From the NCBI RefSeq assembly GCF_026723865.1, contig NZ_CP113529.1, forward strand, positions 186,001-250,000: a stretch of 64,000 nucleotides of DNA, read 5' to 3'. The DNA comes from Mycobacterium sp. Aquia_216 (GTDB lineage Bacteria > Actinomycetota > Actinomycetes > Mycobacteriales > Mycobacteriaceae). Position numbers and translations under genes: made by a program. The stretch's first letter is position 1, and each line of letters starts with the position of its first letter. Below the pieces are notes generated by a model. It saw nothing but the letters and a program-made list of their open reading frames with translations. It did no database searches and was not told the DNA's origin. Shown one piece after another: positions 32,124 to 41,499 of this stretch.

Positions 32124-34436
32124 TCAGGCCAGCCGCGTAACGTTTTCGCCGTATCGCTGCTCGAGCTCGGCGATGCGCGCCTCGAGTTTGGCGATCTTGA
32201 CCTCACGGCGGTCGGGCACCATGACGATGGGCAGTTCCTGCAGCGGTGCGGTGACGCGTTCGGGGCCGTCGATCGTGTAGACCGTGGCCACGATGTCCGG
32301 TGTGTCCGGGGTCCACGTGCCCCACGACCCGTAGTAGGCGAGGTCCTTTGGCGGCTCCGGCTTGACGAATTCCGCGCAGAATTCGGCAAACGGCTTGCCG
32401 CGTTGCAAGCGTTCCTTGCGGATCTGCGCCCTCGCCTTTTCGGTACCCCCGGCGTCCAGCCGGAAGGTCGCCGGGTCATAGCGCACCCCGAACACGTCCT
32501 CAGCCACCCGCTGACTGATCCGACCGAGTTCGGCGTCGCGGACCACCGACTCGGGCAGCCGCTCCAGCGGATCGCCATATCCACCGCCGGCGCCCTGGCT
32601 GATCATGTACAACTCGCCATCCTTGGCGAGATCGAACTGCAGACCCATGTGATAAGTGGAGTAACGGCCGTCCGGGAACGGGCGTTCGTTCATCACCTTC
32701 TCCATGGACAGGTCGAATTTCTTGTTGTCCTGCCGGAAGTGCTCATAGACGTTAGTGCCCTTGACCATGGCCAGCGGATAGGTGCCGCAGCCGTAGCCGC
32801 CGTACATCCCGTAGATCGACGAGAACTTCGCGCCCGAGGTCACCGTCATGAACCCCCATTGCGGGCTACCTTCGGCAGCTACGATCATCTCGTATCCCAT
32901 TCCGCCGTTGAACTTTCCGAAGCCCATGTTGTCGCGGATTAACCGCTTGGCAACGAGCTGCATGAACGGCACCTCTTCTTCCATCACCTCTTGCTCGGCG
33001 GTATCTGCCATGGCGCAGAACAACGGCGATACGGCGTCCTCCCCATCGCGGAATGGCTTTGCGCCACCGGGCATTCCGTTGAGGTCCGCGCACAGGTTCC
33101 CGACCATGTCGCCGTGCTGGGTGATGCCGCCCCACAGGAATGTGTTGATCTGGTTGAACCAGTTCGCGACCACGTTGCTGTACTTATGCGGGCAAGAAAA
33201 TGACATCCTGCTGTAGAGGGCCTGCATGGCCGAAAAGCCGCGGAAGGAGGCCTGCAGGGACTGGCCCATCGGGGCGTCGTAGGACGCATCGGCCCAGGTT
33301 CCTTCGTCGGAGATGATCTCAATACAGCTCATCGCGGCGGTGCAGCGCGGCAGGTCCGGCCACCAGAATGCCAGGATCGCCTGCATCATCATTGATTTCA
33401 CCGAGCAGAGGGGTGAGTTGATGGCACGGTTGAGGATCTCCGGCCCGGTCCCGCGCAGATCGACAGTCATCGTGTCGCCTTTGACGGTGATCTTGCACGC
33501 GAACTTGATCAGGATGTTCTCTTTAAGGGTGCTGTCCATGAACTGGTCGAATCGGTAAGTGCCATCCGGTAATTCACTGATCCGGCGGCGTACCTCGGCG
33601 TCGACGTCCTCTACGGTGATACGCAGCGCGGCTACGAACGTGTCGGTGCCGACCTCGTCGATGACCTTGTCTATGCGCTCCATGATCTTGCGCACCGCAG
33701 TGATCTTCACCTTGAGATCTGCCAGCTGCAGTTTGGGGTCGCGCACCGAGTGCTGCAAGAAGGTCAGCAGATCACGGCGCAGCTGACCACGCTCGACGAT
33801 CTTGAACGGGCTCATCCGCAGCCCGTCGTCGAACGCGGTCTCCGAGCCCGATGGCATGCCGCCCGGTTCGCAGGCGCCGTTTTCGCCTTCATGAATGGTG
33901 GCGGCCACCCACGCGATGATTTCGCCGTCACGGATGATCGGCATGATCATCGACTGGTCGGTGTTGTGCACGTTGCCGAACCGGGCGTCGTTGTGGATGA
34001 ACCCGTCACCTTCATGAATGCCGACCGTCGGCTCGTCCTTCCAGTTCTTCATGATGTAGCGGATCGGGTGGTGCAGGATCGCGCTGAAGGCGATGACCCC
34101 GTGACACGACAGATACGAGACGTCACCGGCACCGGTGTAAATCGCCGTCGTCAGGTCGCCCCACTTGGCGCCGGGCGCAGCGCCCTGGGCTTCGCACATC
34201 TCGTAGCCCTCGTCCAACGCGCCGGCAATGCGTTTGCGGATGCGTTCCACCTGCAGTCGATCCACGCCGGCGGCGATGGCCAGGTCTTCGTGCAGCGACC
34301 GCGCGGAGATGCTGTGGCTGCGCATGATTTCCCGGTCGGGCCCCAGGAAAAGCGTTGTCTCATCCATGAATCGGTCGACCCATTGCTGCTCTTCGGCAGT
34401 CAGATGGCCGGTTGGGCGTTCGTTAACTGTGGTCAT
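32124..34436 (-). CDS. Hydantoinase B/oxoprolinase-family subunit of a ketone carboxylase (ApcD/AcxB-like)
   Basis: 770 residues, the size of the alpha subunit of acetone carboxylase and of the ~87 kDa acetophenone carboxylase subunit. HyuB-family blocks appear in the N-terminal half (GDVSYLSCHGVIAFSAILHH, FIHNDARFGNVHNTDQSM) and DLRGTGPEILNRAINSPLCS, AWVAATIHEGENG. A C-terminal coiled coil (KIAKLEARIAELEQRYGENV) is unusual. In the known enzymes this subunit fixes bicarbonate onto an activated enol. Operon context supports carboxylation rather than hydantoin hydrolysis. Confidence 0.85.
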   Translation of the reverse strand: MTTVNERPTGHLTAEEQQWVDRFMDETTLFLGPDREIMRSHSISARSLHEDLAIAAGVDRLQVERIRKRIAGALDEGYEMCEAQGAAPGAKWGDLTTAIYTGAGDVSYLSCHGVIAFSAILHHPIRYIMKNWKDEPTVGIHEGDGFIHNDARFGNVHNTDQSMIMPIIRDGEIIAWVAATIHEGENGACEPGGMPSGSETAFDDGLRMSPFKIVERGQLRRDLLTFLQHSVRDPKLQLADLKVKITAVRKIMERIDKVIDEVGTDTFVAALRITVEDVDAEVRRRISELPDGTYRFDQFMDSTLKENILIKFACKITVKGDTMTVDLRGTGPEILNRAINSPLCSVKSMMMQAILAFWWPDLPRCTAAMSCIEIISDEGTWADASYDAPMGQSLQASFRGFSAMQALYSRMSFSCPHKYSNVVANWFNQINTFLWGGITQHGDMVGNLCADLNGMPGGAKPFRDGEDAVSPLFCAMADTAEQEVMEEEVPFMQLVAKRLIRDNMGFGKFNGGMGYEMIVAAEGSPQWGFMTVTSGAKFSSIYGMYGGYGCGTYPLAMVKGTNVYEHFRQDNKKFDLSMEKVMNERPFPDGRYSTYHMGLQFDLAKDGELYMISQGAGGGYGDPLERLPESVVRDAELGRISQRVAEDVFGVRYDPATFRLDAGGTEKARAQIRKERLQRGKPFAEFCAEFVKPEPPKDLAYYGSWGTWTPDTPDIVATVYTIDGPERVTAPLQELPIVMVPDRREVKIAKLEARIAELEQRYGENVTRLA

Positions 34437-34476
34437 TGGTTGTCCGTCCTTTGGTCTTCGCGAAACGTTGGCGGTG

Positions 34477-36606
34477 TCAGTCCTGCAGGAACCACACGGC
34501 CCCCTGCACGGTCGGCTCCAGCCGCCAGCCGGGTTCGACGAGGAAGGTGGTGTTCTCGGTGGTGACGATGGCCGGACCAGCGATCACGCGGTCGGCCGAA
34601 AGGGCGTCTTGGTCGTACACCGCGGTGTCGATCGGGTTGCCGTATCCGATCAAGTGCGCCTGGCGCGTCCCGATCGGGATTGGCGCGCTGCGTTCTCCGC
34701 CGTGCTCCAATGTTTCGAAGTTCACCACGTCGCCGTCGACGAACGACGCGACCCGCACGGTGTTGCAGCGGATCCCGGCCTCCGGGGCGGCAGAGGACGC
34801 GCCGAAGCGATGGCTATAGACGTCCCCAAAGGTCCTGATGATCTGCAGCACGTCGCCGACGCCGTTGATGCGGTGGATGTCCTGCAGGGCCACGGCCTGG
34901 GTCAGCAGCTGGTTGCCGTAGCGCATATCCAGTTCGAGGCGGTACTTGACGACCTCGCCGGAGAAGCCCTGCCGGATCAGATCCTCACGCCCACTCGCCT
35001 CCAATTCCTCCACAACGGCGTTGAACTCGTCGTACTCGTCGTAAAGCTTGCGTGTTGTCGTGTTGTACATTGTCACGTGCACACCGCGCTCGTGGAAGTG
35101 CAGCTGCTTCATGTTCCCGGCGCCGCAAGCCGCGAATACGGACGAGAATGGCGGCGCCAGAACGCGTTTGATGCCGGCATGGCGTGCGATGCCGCAGGCG
35201 TGCAGCGGTCCATTGCCCCCGTAGGCAAGCATTGTGAAGTCTTCGGGCAGATATCCGCGGACCCGCAGCTCCTTGCCGATGCCGATCGCCATCTGCTCGT
35301 CGACGCCGTCCTTGATGACCCGCGCGACCTCGACCGGATCCATGTCGAGGTGGTCGCACAGGTCCTCCTCGATGGCGAACAGCGACCGCTTGGCGTTCAG
35401 CTTGATGTATCCGTTGGCGTAGTTGTCCGGATCCAGGTACCCCAGCAGCAGGTCGGCATCGGTGACGGTGGGGCGCAGGCCACCGCGGTCATAGCAGGCC
35501 GGGCCCGGGTTAGAGCCCGCCGACTTCGGCCCGATCTTGATCGAGTTGTGAATGCGGTCGTAGCTGGCGATCGAACCCCCGCCAGCGCCCAGAGTATCGA
35601 GGTGCACCATCGGCACCGACACCAGCCACCGATCGATGGTGGGCAGGAAGTCGTAATGCTTCACCCCGCCCTCGGGAACCAGACCGATGTCGAACGAGGT
35701 CCCCCCCATATCGGTTGCGATAACGTGGCCGATACCCGTTTCATTCGAAAGATGTTCAGCCGCACCAACACCGGCGATCGGCCCGGAGTGAATCGTCTGC
35801 AGCGCGTCGGTGGAGTTCATCTGCGCCATGCCGCCGGAGTTGTGGATTACCAACATCGGCTTGTCGTAGCCGAAGTCGCGCAGATTGCTCGACAGCTGCG
35901 CCAGGGCGTGAAACATGATCTCGTGCAGGTAGGCGTCGATGATCGTCGACGTGGCGCGGACGTACTCCCCCTTGCGCCCGGAGACCTGGTGACCCAGCAG
36001 CACCGGGATCGCACCGAGCTCGTGCGGGGGAAACTCGTCGAGAATGATCTCTTGAATCGCGAGCTCGTGCTCGGGGTTCTCGGTCGAGTTGACCAGTGAT
36101 ACCACTATCGCCTCGGCGCCGCCGTCGACCAGCTCGCGAACCATCATGCGCACGTCGTCGGGGTCCAGCCGCGCGACGACCTTCCCGGCGGAGTTGATGC
36201 GCTCCTTGACCGAACGGATCATCGCCCGCGACACCAGCGGCTCGGGACGCTCGGCGGCCGGCAGGTTCTGCTGCATCGCATAGTCCAGGCCCTCCCCATA
36301 ACCGCGACCGCGGGATAGCGGGATGGTGTCTTCGAAGCCGTGGGTGACAATGGCGGCCACCTTAGGCCCATTGCGCTCGATGAGCGCGTTAGTGCCCAGA
36401 GTGGTCGCGTAGCGGACCGAATCCACTTCGGACAGCACCGTGGACCGGTCCAATCCGGCTCGCTTGCAGGCAAGGTCGAGCGCATCGTTGAACCCGATCG
36501 CCAAATTGTGATGGGTCGTGAGCGCTTTGGCGTCGACGTAGACATCGCCCCAGACAAAGAAGCAGTCGGTGAATGTGCCGCCGATGTCGACCGAAATTCG
36601 TTTCAT
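34477..36606 (-). CDS. Hydantoinase A-family ATP-dependent subunit of a ketone carboxylase (ApcC/AcxA-like)
   Basis: 709 residues. VDIGGTFTDCFFVWGD at the N-terminus is the canonical phosphate-binding loop of the HyuA/ASKHA fold, and IATDMGGTSFDIGLVPEGG the second. ITTENTTFLVEPGW closes the C-terminal domain. The size fits the beta subunit of acetone carboxylase (about 717 residues). It would use ATP to phosphorylate the ketone enol or bicarbonate. Gap to the next gene is 40 bases. Confidence 0.85.
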   Translation of the reverse strand: MKRISVDIGGTFTDCFFVWGDVYVDAKALTTHHNLAIGFNDALDLACKRAGLDRSTVLSEVDSVRYATTLGTNALIERNGPKVAAIVTHGFEDTIPLSRGRGYGEGLDYAMQQNLPAAERPEPLVSRAMIRSVKERINSAGKVVARLDPDDVRMMVRELVDGGAEAIVVSLVNSTENPEHELAIQEIILDEFPPHELGAIPVLLGHQVSGRKGEYVRATSTIIDAYLHEIMFHALAQLSSNLRDFGYDKPMLVIHNSGGMAQMNSTDALQTIHSGPIAGVGAAEHLSNETGIGHVIATDMGGTSFDIGLVPEGGVKHYDFLPTIDRWLVSVPMVHLDTLGAGGGSIASYDRIHNSIKIGPKSAGSNPGPACYDRGGLRPTVTDADLLLGYLDPDNYANGYIKLNAKRSLFAIEEDLCDHLDMDPVEVARVIKDGVDEQMAIGIGKELRVRGYLPEDFTMLAYGGNGPLHACGIARHAGIKRVLAPPFSSVFAACGAGNMKQLHFHERGVHVTMYNTTTRKLYDEYDEFNAVVEELEASGREDLIRQGFSGEVVKYRLELDMRYGNQLLTQAVALQDIHRINGVGDVLQIIRTFGDVYSHRFGASSAAPEAGIRCNTVRVASFVDGDVVNFETLEHGGERSAPIPIGTRQAHLIGYGNPIDTAVYDQDALSADRVIAGPAIVTTENTTFLVEPGWRLEPTVQGAVWFLQD

Positions 36607-36633
36607 GCTTTGAGTTCTCCGGGGTGAGTGGGA

Positions 36634-37062
36634 TCAGCGGATGTGGCCGGCGGCCTTGAGCGCGGCGGTGTACTTCTGCGCATCTTCACCGGGCCCGTAG
36701 TTGTGGACGGCTTCGGCGTCTAGGCCGCGCTCCGCCCATTGCTTACGCAGCGCGGCGACATCGACGAGGATGTCAACGGCGGGCGGATGGCCCGGCGGCA
36801 GGTACTCGCACTCGATCTGCGTGCCGCAGCCGGGACAGTAGTACTCGAGAATCCGGCAGTAAGTCGGATCGGGACTGAACGTGTACTCATACCGCTCGGG
36901 ATCGATGATCGGCTGGTGGATTTCGCGGGGATCGCGGTCATGGACCAGGGTTCTCGACTTGTAGTTCTCGTGCGCCGAGCCCATATCCTGGGCACACACC
37001 CGGCATACCCACCGTTCGGTGTCGAGATCGATGACGAGGTATTCGGTCATAGGGACTCGCAT
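36634..37062 (-). CDS. Acetone-carboxylase-gamma-like zinc subunit (ApcB-like)
   Basis: 142 residues from ATG at 37062 with AAGGAGG seven bases upstream. Two cysteine pairs, WVCRVCAQDMGSAHENYK and YYCPGCGTQIECEYLPP, make a zinc site, as in the small gamma subunit of acetone carboxylase and the 15 kDa subunit of acetophenone carboxylase. EYTFSPDPTYCRILEYYCPGC is close to the family core. Such a subunit is absent from plain hydantoinases, so it is the strongest sign of a ketone carboxylase. Confidence 0.85.
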   Translation of the reverse strand: MRVPMTEYLVIDLDTERWVCRVCAQDMGSAHENYKSRTLVHDRDPREIHQPIIDPERYEYTFSPDPTYCRILEYYCPGCGTQIECEYLPPGHPPAVDILVDVAALRKQWAERGLDAEAVHNYGPGEDAQKYTAALKAAGHIR

Positions 37063-37101
37063 CGGAGTCCTCCTTCCGCGGAACAGCGTGGACGGTGCGA
37101 T

Positions 37102-39015
37102 TCAGAGGTTGTCGGTCAGCATCAGGTCACCGGCCCAGGTGACCCGGAACTCCCAACCCGGCAGTACCCGGGCGGTGAAGAACGGGCCCTCGATGATGGC
37201 GGGCCCCGTACCGGCATGGCCGGGACTCAGCTCGTCGAGCACATGCACCGCAACGTCGTCGACCCGGTCCGCGGCGGCGCGGATGGGGCGCCGACCGATA
37301 GACGGCGCGGTACTCGGATCAGCTCGTGTACTCTTCGGCAGCTCTGGATGTGGAAGCGCTGCAGCCACATCCAGCTGCAGCGAAACAACACAGCCCGGAT
37401 AGTCGACCTCGTCGCCGCGCTGGTACGGCAGGTGCGACACCGTCGCGTCATCCACGCTCTCCAGCAGCAACCGCCAGGTGGTCTCGCAATCGGCCAGTAA
37501 ATAGCCTTCCTGGAACATGTCTCGGTCGGCGCGCGCCAGCAGAGCGTCATGGACGGCACTGGCCGAATCGGCACTCGGCTCGGGAATGATCACTTCGTAG
37601 GTCTTGCCGATGTCGGAGAACGAGATCCCGAACGCCGAGAAGACAGCCGCGGTGCGTGGGATCAGCACCCGCTTGATGCCGGCCAGCCTGGCCGCGCCGG
37701 TGGCGCTCATCGGCCCCGCTCCGCCGAAAGCCAGCAACGTCGTGACGTCTTTGACGGCCCCCGCCAGCGCGACCGCGAGCGCGTCGAAGTAGGCGTGTTC
37801 CATGCGGATCAACGCCTCTTCAAGCGAGATCCCGAGCGGCTCGGCGATCGTTTCGGTGATCACCGACCTCGACCGGCCCGGATCGAGGGTGAAGGTCCCG
37901 TCCAGGTAGGTGTCGGCGTCGAGCACGCCGAGCAGCAGGTTGACGTCGGTGATGGTGGCCTGTTTCCCGCCGAATCCGAAGCATGCCGGACCCGGTGCGG
38001 CACCGACCGACTGCGGCCCTACCGTGATCTCCCCGTCGAGAACCTGGATCACCGATGAACCGCCCACACCTGCCGAGGTGAGGTGGCTCATCGGATAGGA
38101 GATGCGTACCCCTTCGATGCTGCCCCGGTCAGCCACCACGACAATGTCGTCTTCGACGACACCGACGTCGGTGGTAGTGCCCCCCACGTCCATCATCAGG
38201 GCGTGCTGCAACCCGTAAGCTTTCGCCAGCGCCGCGGTACCTTCCAGCCCGCCACGCGGCCCCGACGAATACGTCTTTAGCGCAACCGATTTCGCAACTC
38301 GCGAGGACGCGCCGTCGTTACGGTAAACAAGCAACGGGTTGACCACCCGGTAGCCCTGCAGCCGCCGCTCGGCACTGTACAAGAACCGCTCCATCGTCGG
38401 ATGCAGGAATGAATTGACCACACATGACCACGCGCGCCGCGTGTGATCGCGGTCTCCGGCCAGCTCCCAGCTGTAGATCAGCGGGACCGAGCCCAGCAGG
38501 TGGCGGGGAAACTTGCGCAACAGCACGTGCCGGAGCCGCTGCTCCTGCAGCGGACTCGCTCCGGTGACGACGACCCGAGCCGCCCCCAACGTGGTCAGCC
38601 GGTTGATCTTTTGCACCGCATCGAACTCGAAAGCCTCGGTGTCGGCATCCGGGTCGAAGGTCACAAAGCGATCACCGACCAGGTCGGCGAACAGTTTTTC
38701 CCCGGCGGGAGTCTGCTGCATCGCGGTCGCCAGCCCCGTCATCGAAGTCAGGATCCCGATCATCGGGCCTCGCCGTTCCACCAGCGCGTTGGTGCCCTGG
38801 GTGGTGGAGTACCGAATGTGCTCGGCCTCGTGCAGCAGCCGGGTGATATCGGCGTCGCCGTAAAGGGCTTGTGATGCCTTTTCAATTCCGGTGAACAGGC
38901 ATTCGGACAGGTCGTGCGGGGTGGTCAGCGTCTTGGTGAAGCGGAAGCCGTCGCCGTCCCAGACGCAGATGTCGGTCAGGGTGCCGCCATTGTCGATGTT
39001 GATGAGGGTTCCCAT
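37102..39015 (-). CDS. Second hydantoinase A-family subunit (ApcA-like), first gene of the operon
   Basis: 637 residues, close to the 70 kDa ApcA subunit. It is HyuA-like, but the first nucleotide loop reads INIDNGGTLTDICVWDG, with Asn in place of the usual Ile/Val and Leu in place of Phe. MMDVGGTTTDVGVVEDD is the second loop. Acetone carboxylases have one HyuA subunit; two different ones are typical of acetophenone carboxylase. It is divergent from the activator gene. Confidence 0.85.
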   Translation of the reverse strand: MGTLINIDNGGTLTDICVWDGDGFRFTKTLTTPHDLSECLFTGIEKASQALYGDADITRLLHEAEHIRYSTTQGTNALVERRGPMIGILTSMTGLATAMQQTPAGEKLFADLVGDRFVTFDPDADTEAFEFDAVQKINRLTTLGAARVVVTGASPLQEQRLRHVLLRKFPRHLLGSVPLIYSWELAGDRDHTRRAWSCVVNSFLHPTMERFLYSAERRLQGYRVVNPLLVYRNDGASSRVAKSVALKTYSSGPRGGLEGTAALAKAYGLQHALMMDVGGTTTDVGVVEDDIVVVADRGSIEGVRISYPMSHLTSAGVGGSSVIQVLDGEITVGPQSVGAAPGPACFGFGGKQATITDVNLLLGVLDADTYLDGTFTLDPGRSRSVITETIAEPLGISLEEALIRMEHAYFDALAVALAGAVKDVTTLLAFGGAGPMSATGAARLAGIKRVLIPRTAAVFSAFGISFSDIGKTYEVIIPEPSADSASAVHDALLARADRDMFQEGYLLADCETTWRLLLESVDDATVSHLPYQRGDEVDYPGCVVSLQLDVAAALPHPELPKSTRADPSTAPSIGRRPIRAAADRVDDVAVHVLDELSPGHAGTGPAIIEGPFFTARVLPGWEFRVTWAGDLMLTDNL

Positions 39016-39114
39016 GCCGCTCCGTTTCGAGGTCGCGTTTCACATTCGTCGGCGGATGTGCTGCACACCACATCGCTGCCCGAAAAACATTGCCGAGGTC
39101 TCACGGCGGCGGGC

Positions 39115-39131
39115 TGTCCCAAAATGGGACA
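39115..39131. promoter_or_regulatory. Inverted repeat in the operon/activator divergent region
   Basis: TGTCCCA-AAA-TGGGACA is a perfect seven-base inverted repeat, extended by GGC…GCC with a one-base bulge. It lies 100 bases upstream of the operon start (39015) and 92 bases upstream of the activator start (39223), a natural binding site for the Fis-type activator. Confidence 0.7.
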
Positions 39132-39222
39132 CAGCCGCATACCCGGGAGATGACCGCCCTCTCTTTAAACTTGGCGTGACGAAGCGATGACGCAAAAGTC
39201 ATCCCGCAGCCAGGAGCGCGCG

Positions 39223-41073
39223 ATGCCTGATAACCCCGGCCGGATGCTGCGGGTAGCTGCTGCCCGTGCGGACTTCCTTGAGTACGGCAGCACGGGTGCG
39301 GCGGGCGTCTCGGACATGGTGGTGGCCTCGTGGGAGCGCAGTCAGTCGGCAGGCGTGGACGTATCCAGCCCCAACAGCGTGTTCACCGATGATCTCGACA
39401 CGGGATCACTTTTGGTGCGCTGCGCGCGACCGGTACTCGAGCAGCTCGAGACCGATATCGCTGACATGCCGCTGGTCATCGCTTTGACGGACAGCAAAGC
39501 CCGGGTGGTGCGACGGATCGACAGCTCGGCGGCGGTGGCACGGTTGCTCGACCGGGTGGATCTCGCACCTGGCTTCGACTATTCCGAGTCGACGATGGGC
39601 ACCAACGGCATCGGCACGGTGTTCGAAGCGGGCCAACCGGTCAGTGTGGTGGGGCCCGAACACTTCAGCGAGAATCTGCACCTCTTCGCCTGTACCGGGG
39701 CCCCGGTGATCGACCCGATCACCGGACGCGTCGAGGGTGTGCTCGATATTTCGACGCTGTCGGACGCGTGGAGTCCCCTGATGCACACCCTGGCCAATAG
39801 CGCCGCCAAAGACATCGGGCGTAATCTTCTGCTCGACCGGGGGCAGTCGCAGCGCGCCATCTTCGAGACCTACCTGAAGGTCACCGCGCGTTCGCCCCGC
39901 GAAGCCGTCTTTGCGTTCGGCGACTCGGTGTTCATGGCTAATCCCGCTGCCCAGCAGCTGTTCGACCCCAACGAACAACGCACATTGCGCGAGCACGCAA
40001 CCTTCCTGATGGCAGGCAAGGATCGGGCCAGCGACACCTTGGCTTTACCGGGTGGGCAGCGGCTAGTCCACATCCGCGGAATCCGCATCGTCGCTGGCTC
40101 AGAGGTAGCGGGGATGGTGGTGGTCGCGGAGCTGGTCGCAACGCGCCAACCCAGCTCGCCGCGCGATTTCAGCGAGCAGCAACTGCCGCCGATCGCGATC
40201 GCGGCACCACGGACTTCGCAGATCGTCGAGCAGCTCTCCCGGTCCCGCGAATCTCTGGCCGGAGGCACCACACCGGCGTGGATGCGAGCGGTCGGCGAGC
40301 TGCGTGATGCGCTTGAACAGGCAAAGCCGGCCCCAGTGCTCGGTGAGACGGGCGTCGGCAAGTTCACGTTGGTAGGCGAGCTGTTCCATGCCGTCTATCC
40401 CGAGGCGCGCAGCATCTCACTCGATGCTGCGCAGCTCAACGGCGGAGGCCCGCCATCGGGCATTACTTCCCTGGCGGGATGTCCACGAGAACCCACTCTG
40501 CACATCATCAGATACATCGACCAGGCCACTGCCGAAAGTGTGCAGTGCCTGGAAGCTTATTTCTCGGCGGTGGAATCGCTGGACGGCCCGGTCTGGATAG
40601 TGGCAACGGGAACGGATTCCTCGCCGGGGTCCGATCTGCCGTTCCAGGAACTGTTGCACCATTTCGAAGTCGCGATCACGGTGCCCCCATTACGTTGCCG
40701 CACAGACGATCTGCCCAGCCTCACCACGGCATTACTGCGCGACATCGCCCCCGACCGCAACGTGCGGATCAGCCCCGACGCCCAACGGATCATTTCGCGA
40801 TATTCGTGGCCTCGCAACATCGCTCAATTGCGCGAAGCACTGGCGCATGCGATGCACCGGCGCCCGGTCGGCGAGATCCAGACCTGCGATCTTCCCAGAT
40901 ACTGCCAGACCGCAGCCCGGCATACATTGACCCCGTTGGAAGCGGCCGAACGCGACGCGATCGTGGGCGCCTTGCAGGAGGCCAATAGCAACAGGATGGC
41001 CGCCGCCGCACAACTCGGGATGTCACGTTCCAGCCTTTACCGCAAGCTCAAGACATATGGCATCACCGTCTGA
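39223..41073 (+). CDS. AcoR/MimR-like activator (GAF + degenerate AAA+ + Fis HTH)
   Basis: 616 residues from ATG at 39223, preceded by AGGAG six bases upstream; an ATG 12 codons earlier lacks a site. A GAF sensor spans about 60–190 (STMGTNGIGTVFEAGQPVSV), a PAS-like part about 215–290, an AAA+ domain about 330–530 with Walker A LGETGVGKFT, and a C-terminal Fis helix-turn-helix (MAAAAQLGMSRSSLYRKLK). The GAFTGA sigma-54 loop is missing and Walker B is degraded (LHIIRYID). Mycobacteria have no sigma-54, so it must activate another way. Likely controls the divergent ketone operon. Confidence 0.85.
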   Translation: MPDNPGRMLRVAAARADFLEYGSTGAAGVSDMVVASWERSQSAGVDVSSPNSVFTDDLDTGSLLVRCARPVLEQLETDIADMPLVIALTDSKARVVRRIDSSAAVARLLDRVDLAPGFDYSESTMGTNGIGTVFEAGQPVSVVGPEHFSENLHLFACTGAPVIDPITGRVEGVLDISTLSDAWSPLMHTLANSAAKDIGRNLLLDRGQSQRAIFETYLKVTARSPREAVFAFGDSVFMANPAAQQLFDPNEQRTLREHATFLMAGKDRASDTLALPGGQRLVHIRGIRIVAGSEVAGMVVVAELVATRQPSSPRDFSEQQLPPIAIAAPRTSQIVEQLSRSRESLAGGTTPAWMRAVGELRDALEQAKPAPVLGETGVGKFTLVGELFHAVYPEARSISLDAAQLNGGGPPSGITSLAGCPREPTLHIIRYIDQATAESVQCLEAYFSAVESLDGPVWIVATGTDSSPGSDLPFQELLHHFEVAITVPPLRCRTDDLPSLTTALLRDIAPDRNVRISPDAQRIISRYSWPRNIAQLREALAHAMHRRPVGEIQTCDLPRYCQTAARHTLTPLEAAERDAIVGALQEANSNRMAAAAQLGMSRSSLYRKLKTYGITV

Positions 41074-41499
41074 CCGGCGGACAGAACTGGCCGACGATGG
41101 AGCACGATGACGTCCGGTCGTGGGACGTCTCCGACGGGCTTCTATCGTCTCGACCCCAAACCCCCGGGCGCGAGCAAACCGGTCAGTCGTTTATCAGCTC
41201 ACAGGTGGTGGATGATCACACCCCGAACAGCAACAGCTCCTGGGCGGTAACCAGGCGCTCTTGCTTAGCGGGAAACTCGCGGCTCTTCACAGGGTGCCGG
41301 AACAATGACCAGGCCATTCGCCCCACCCGTGTACGAGGTACTGGTTTCACATGCACAGTGACCACTCCTGCGATCGATCTGCTTAACCGTGACTCCGTTG
41401 TGACGAAGCGCACAAGTCGTTATTAGATACCCGCGCCCTGGCAAACTGCGGGAGACTCGCCGAACGATTTTCGGCGTGTTTCTGGTGTGACTGGTGTGA
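41074..41499. other. 426-base convergent intergenic region
   Basis: It separates the stops of the activator and gltD. A tandem TGGTGTGAC repeat sits at 41483–41500, against the gltD stop. No clear terminator hairpin or gene is seen. Confidence 0.5.

Noticed and set aside
24757..41073. Prophage or integrative element covering the accessory island
   Set aside because: No integrase, transposase, tRNA or flanking att-like repeats are visible, so only 'accessory island' is supported.
41097..41426. 109-residue open frame after the AcoR-like gene
   Set aside because: Lies in a convergent spacer, no ribosome site, no recognisable sequence.
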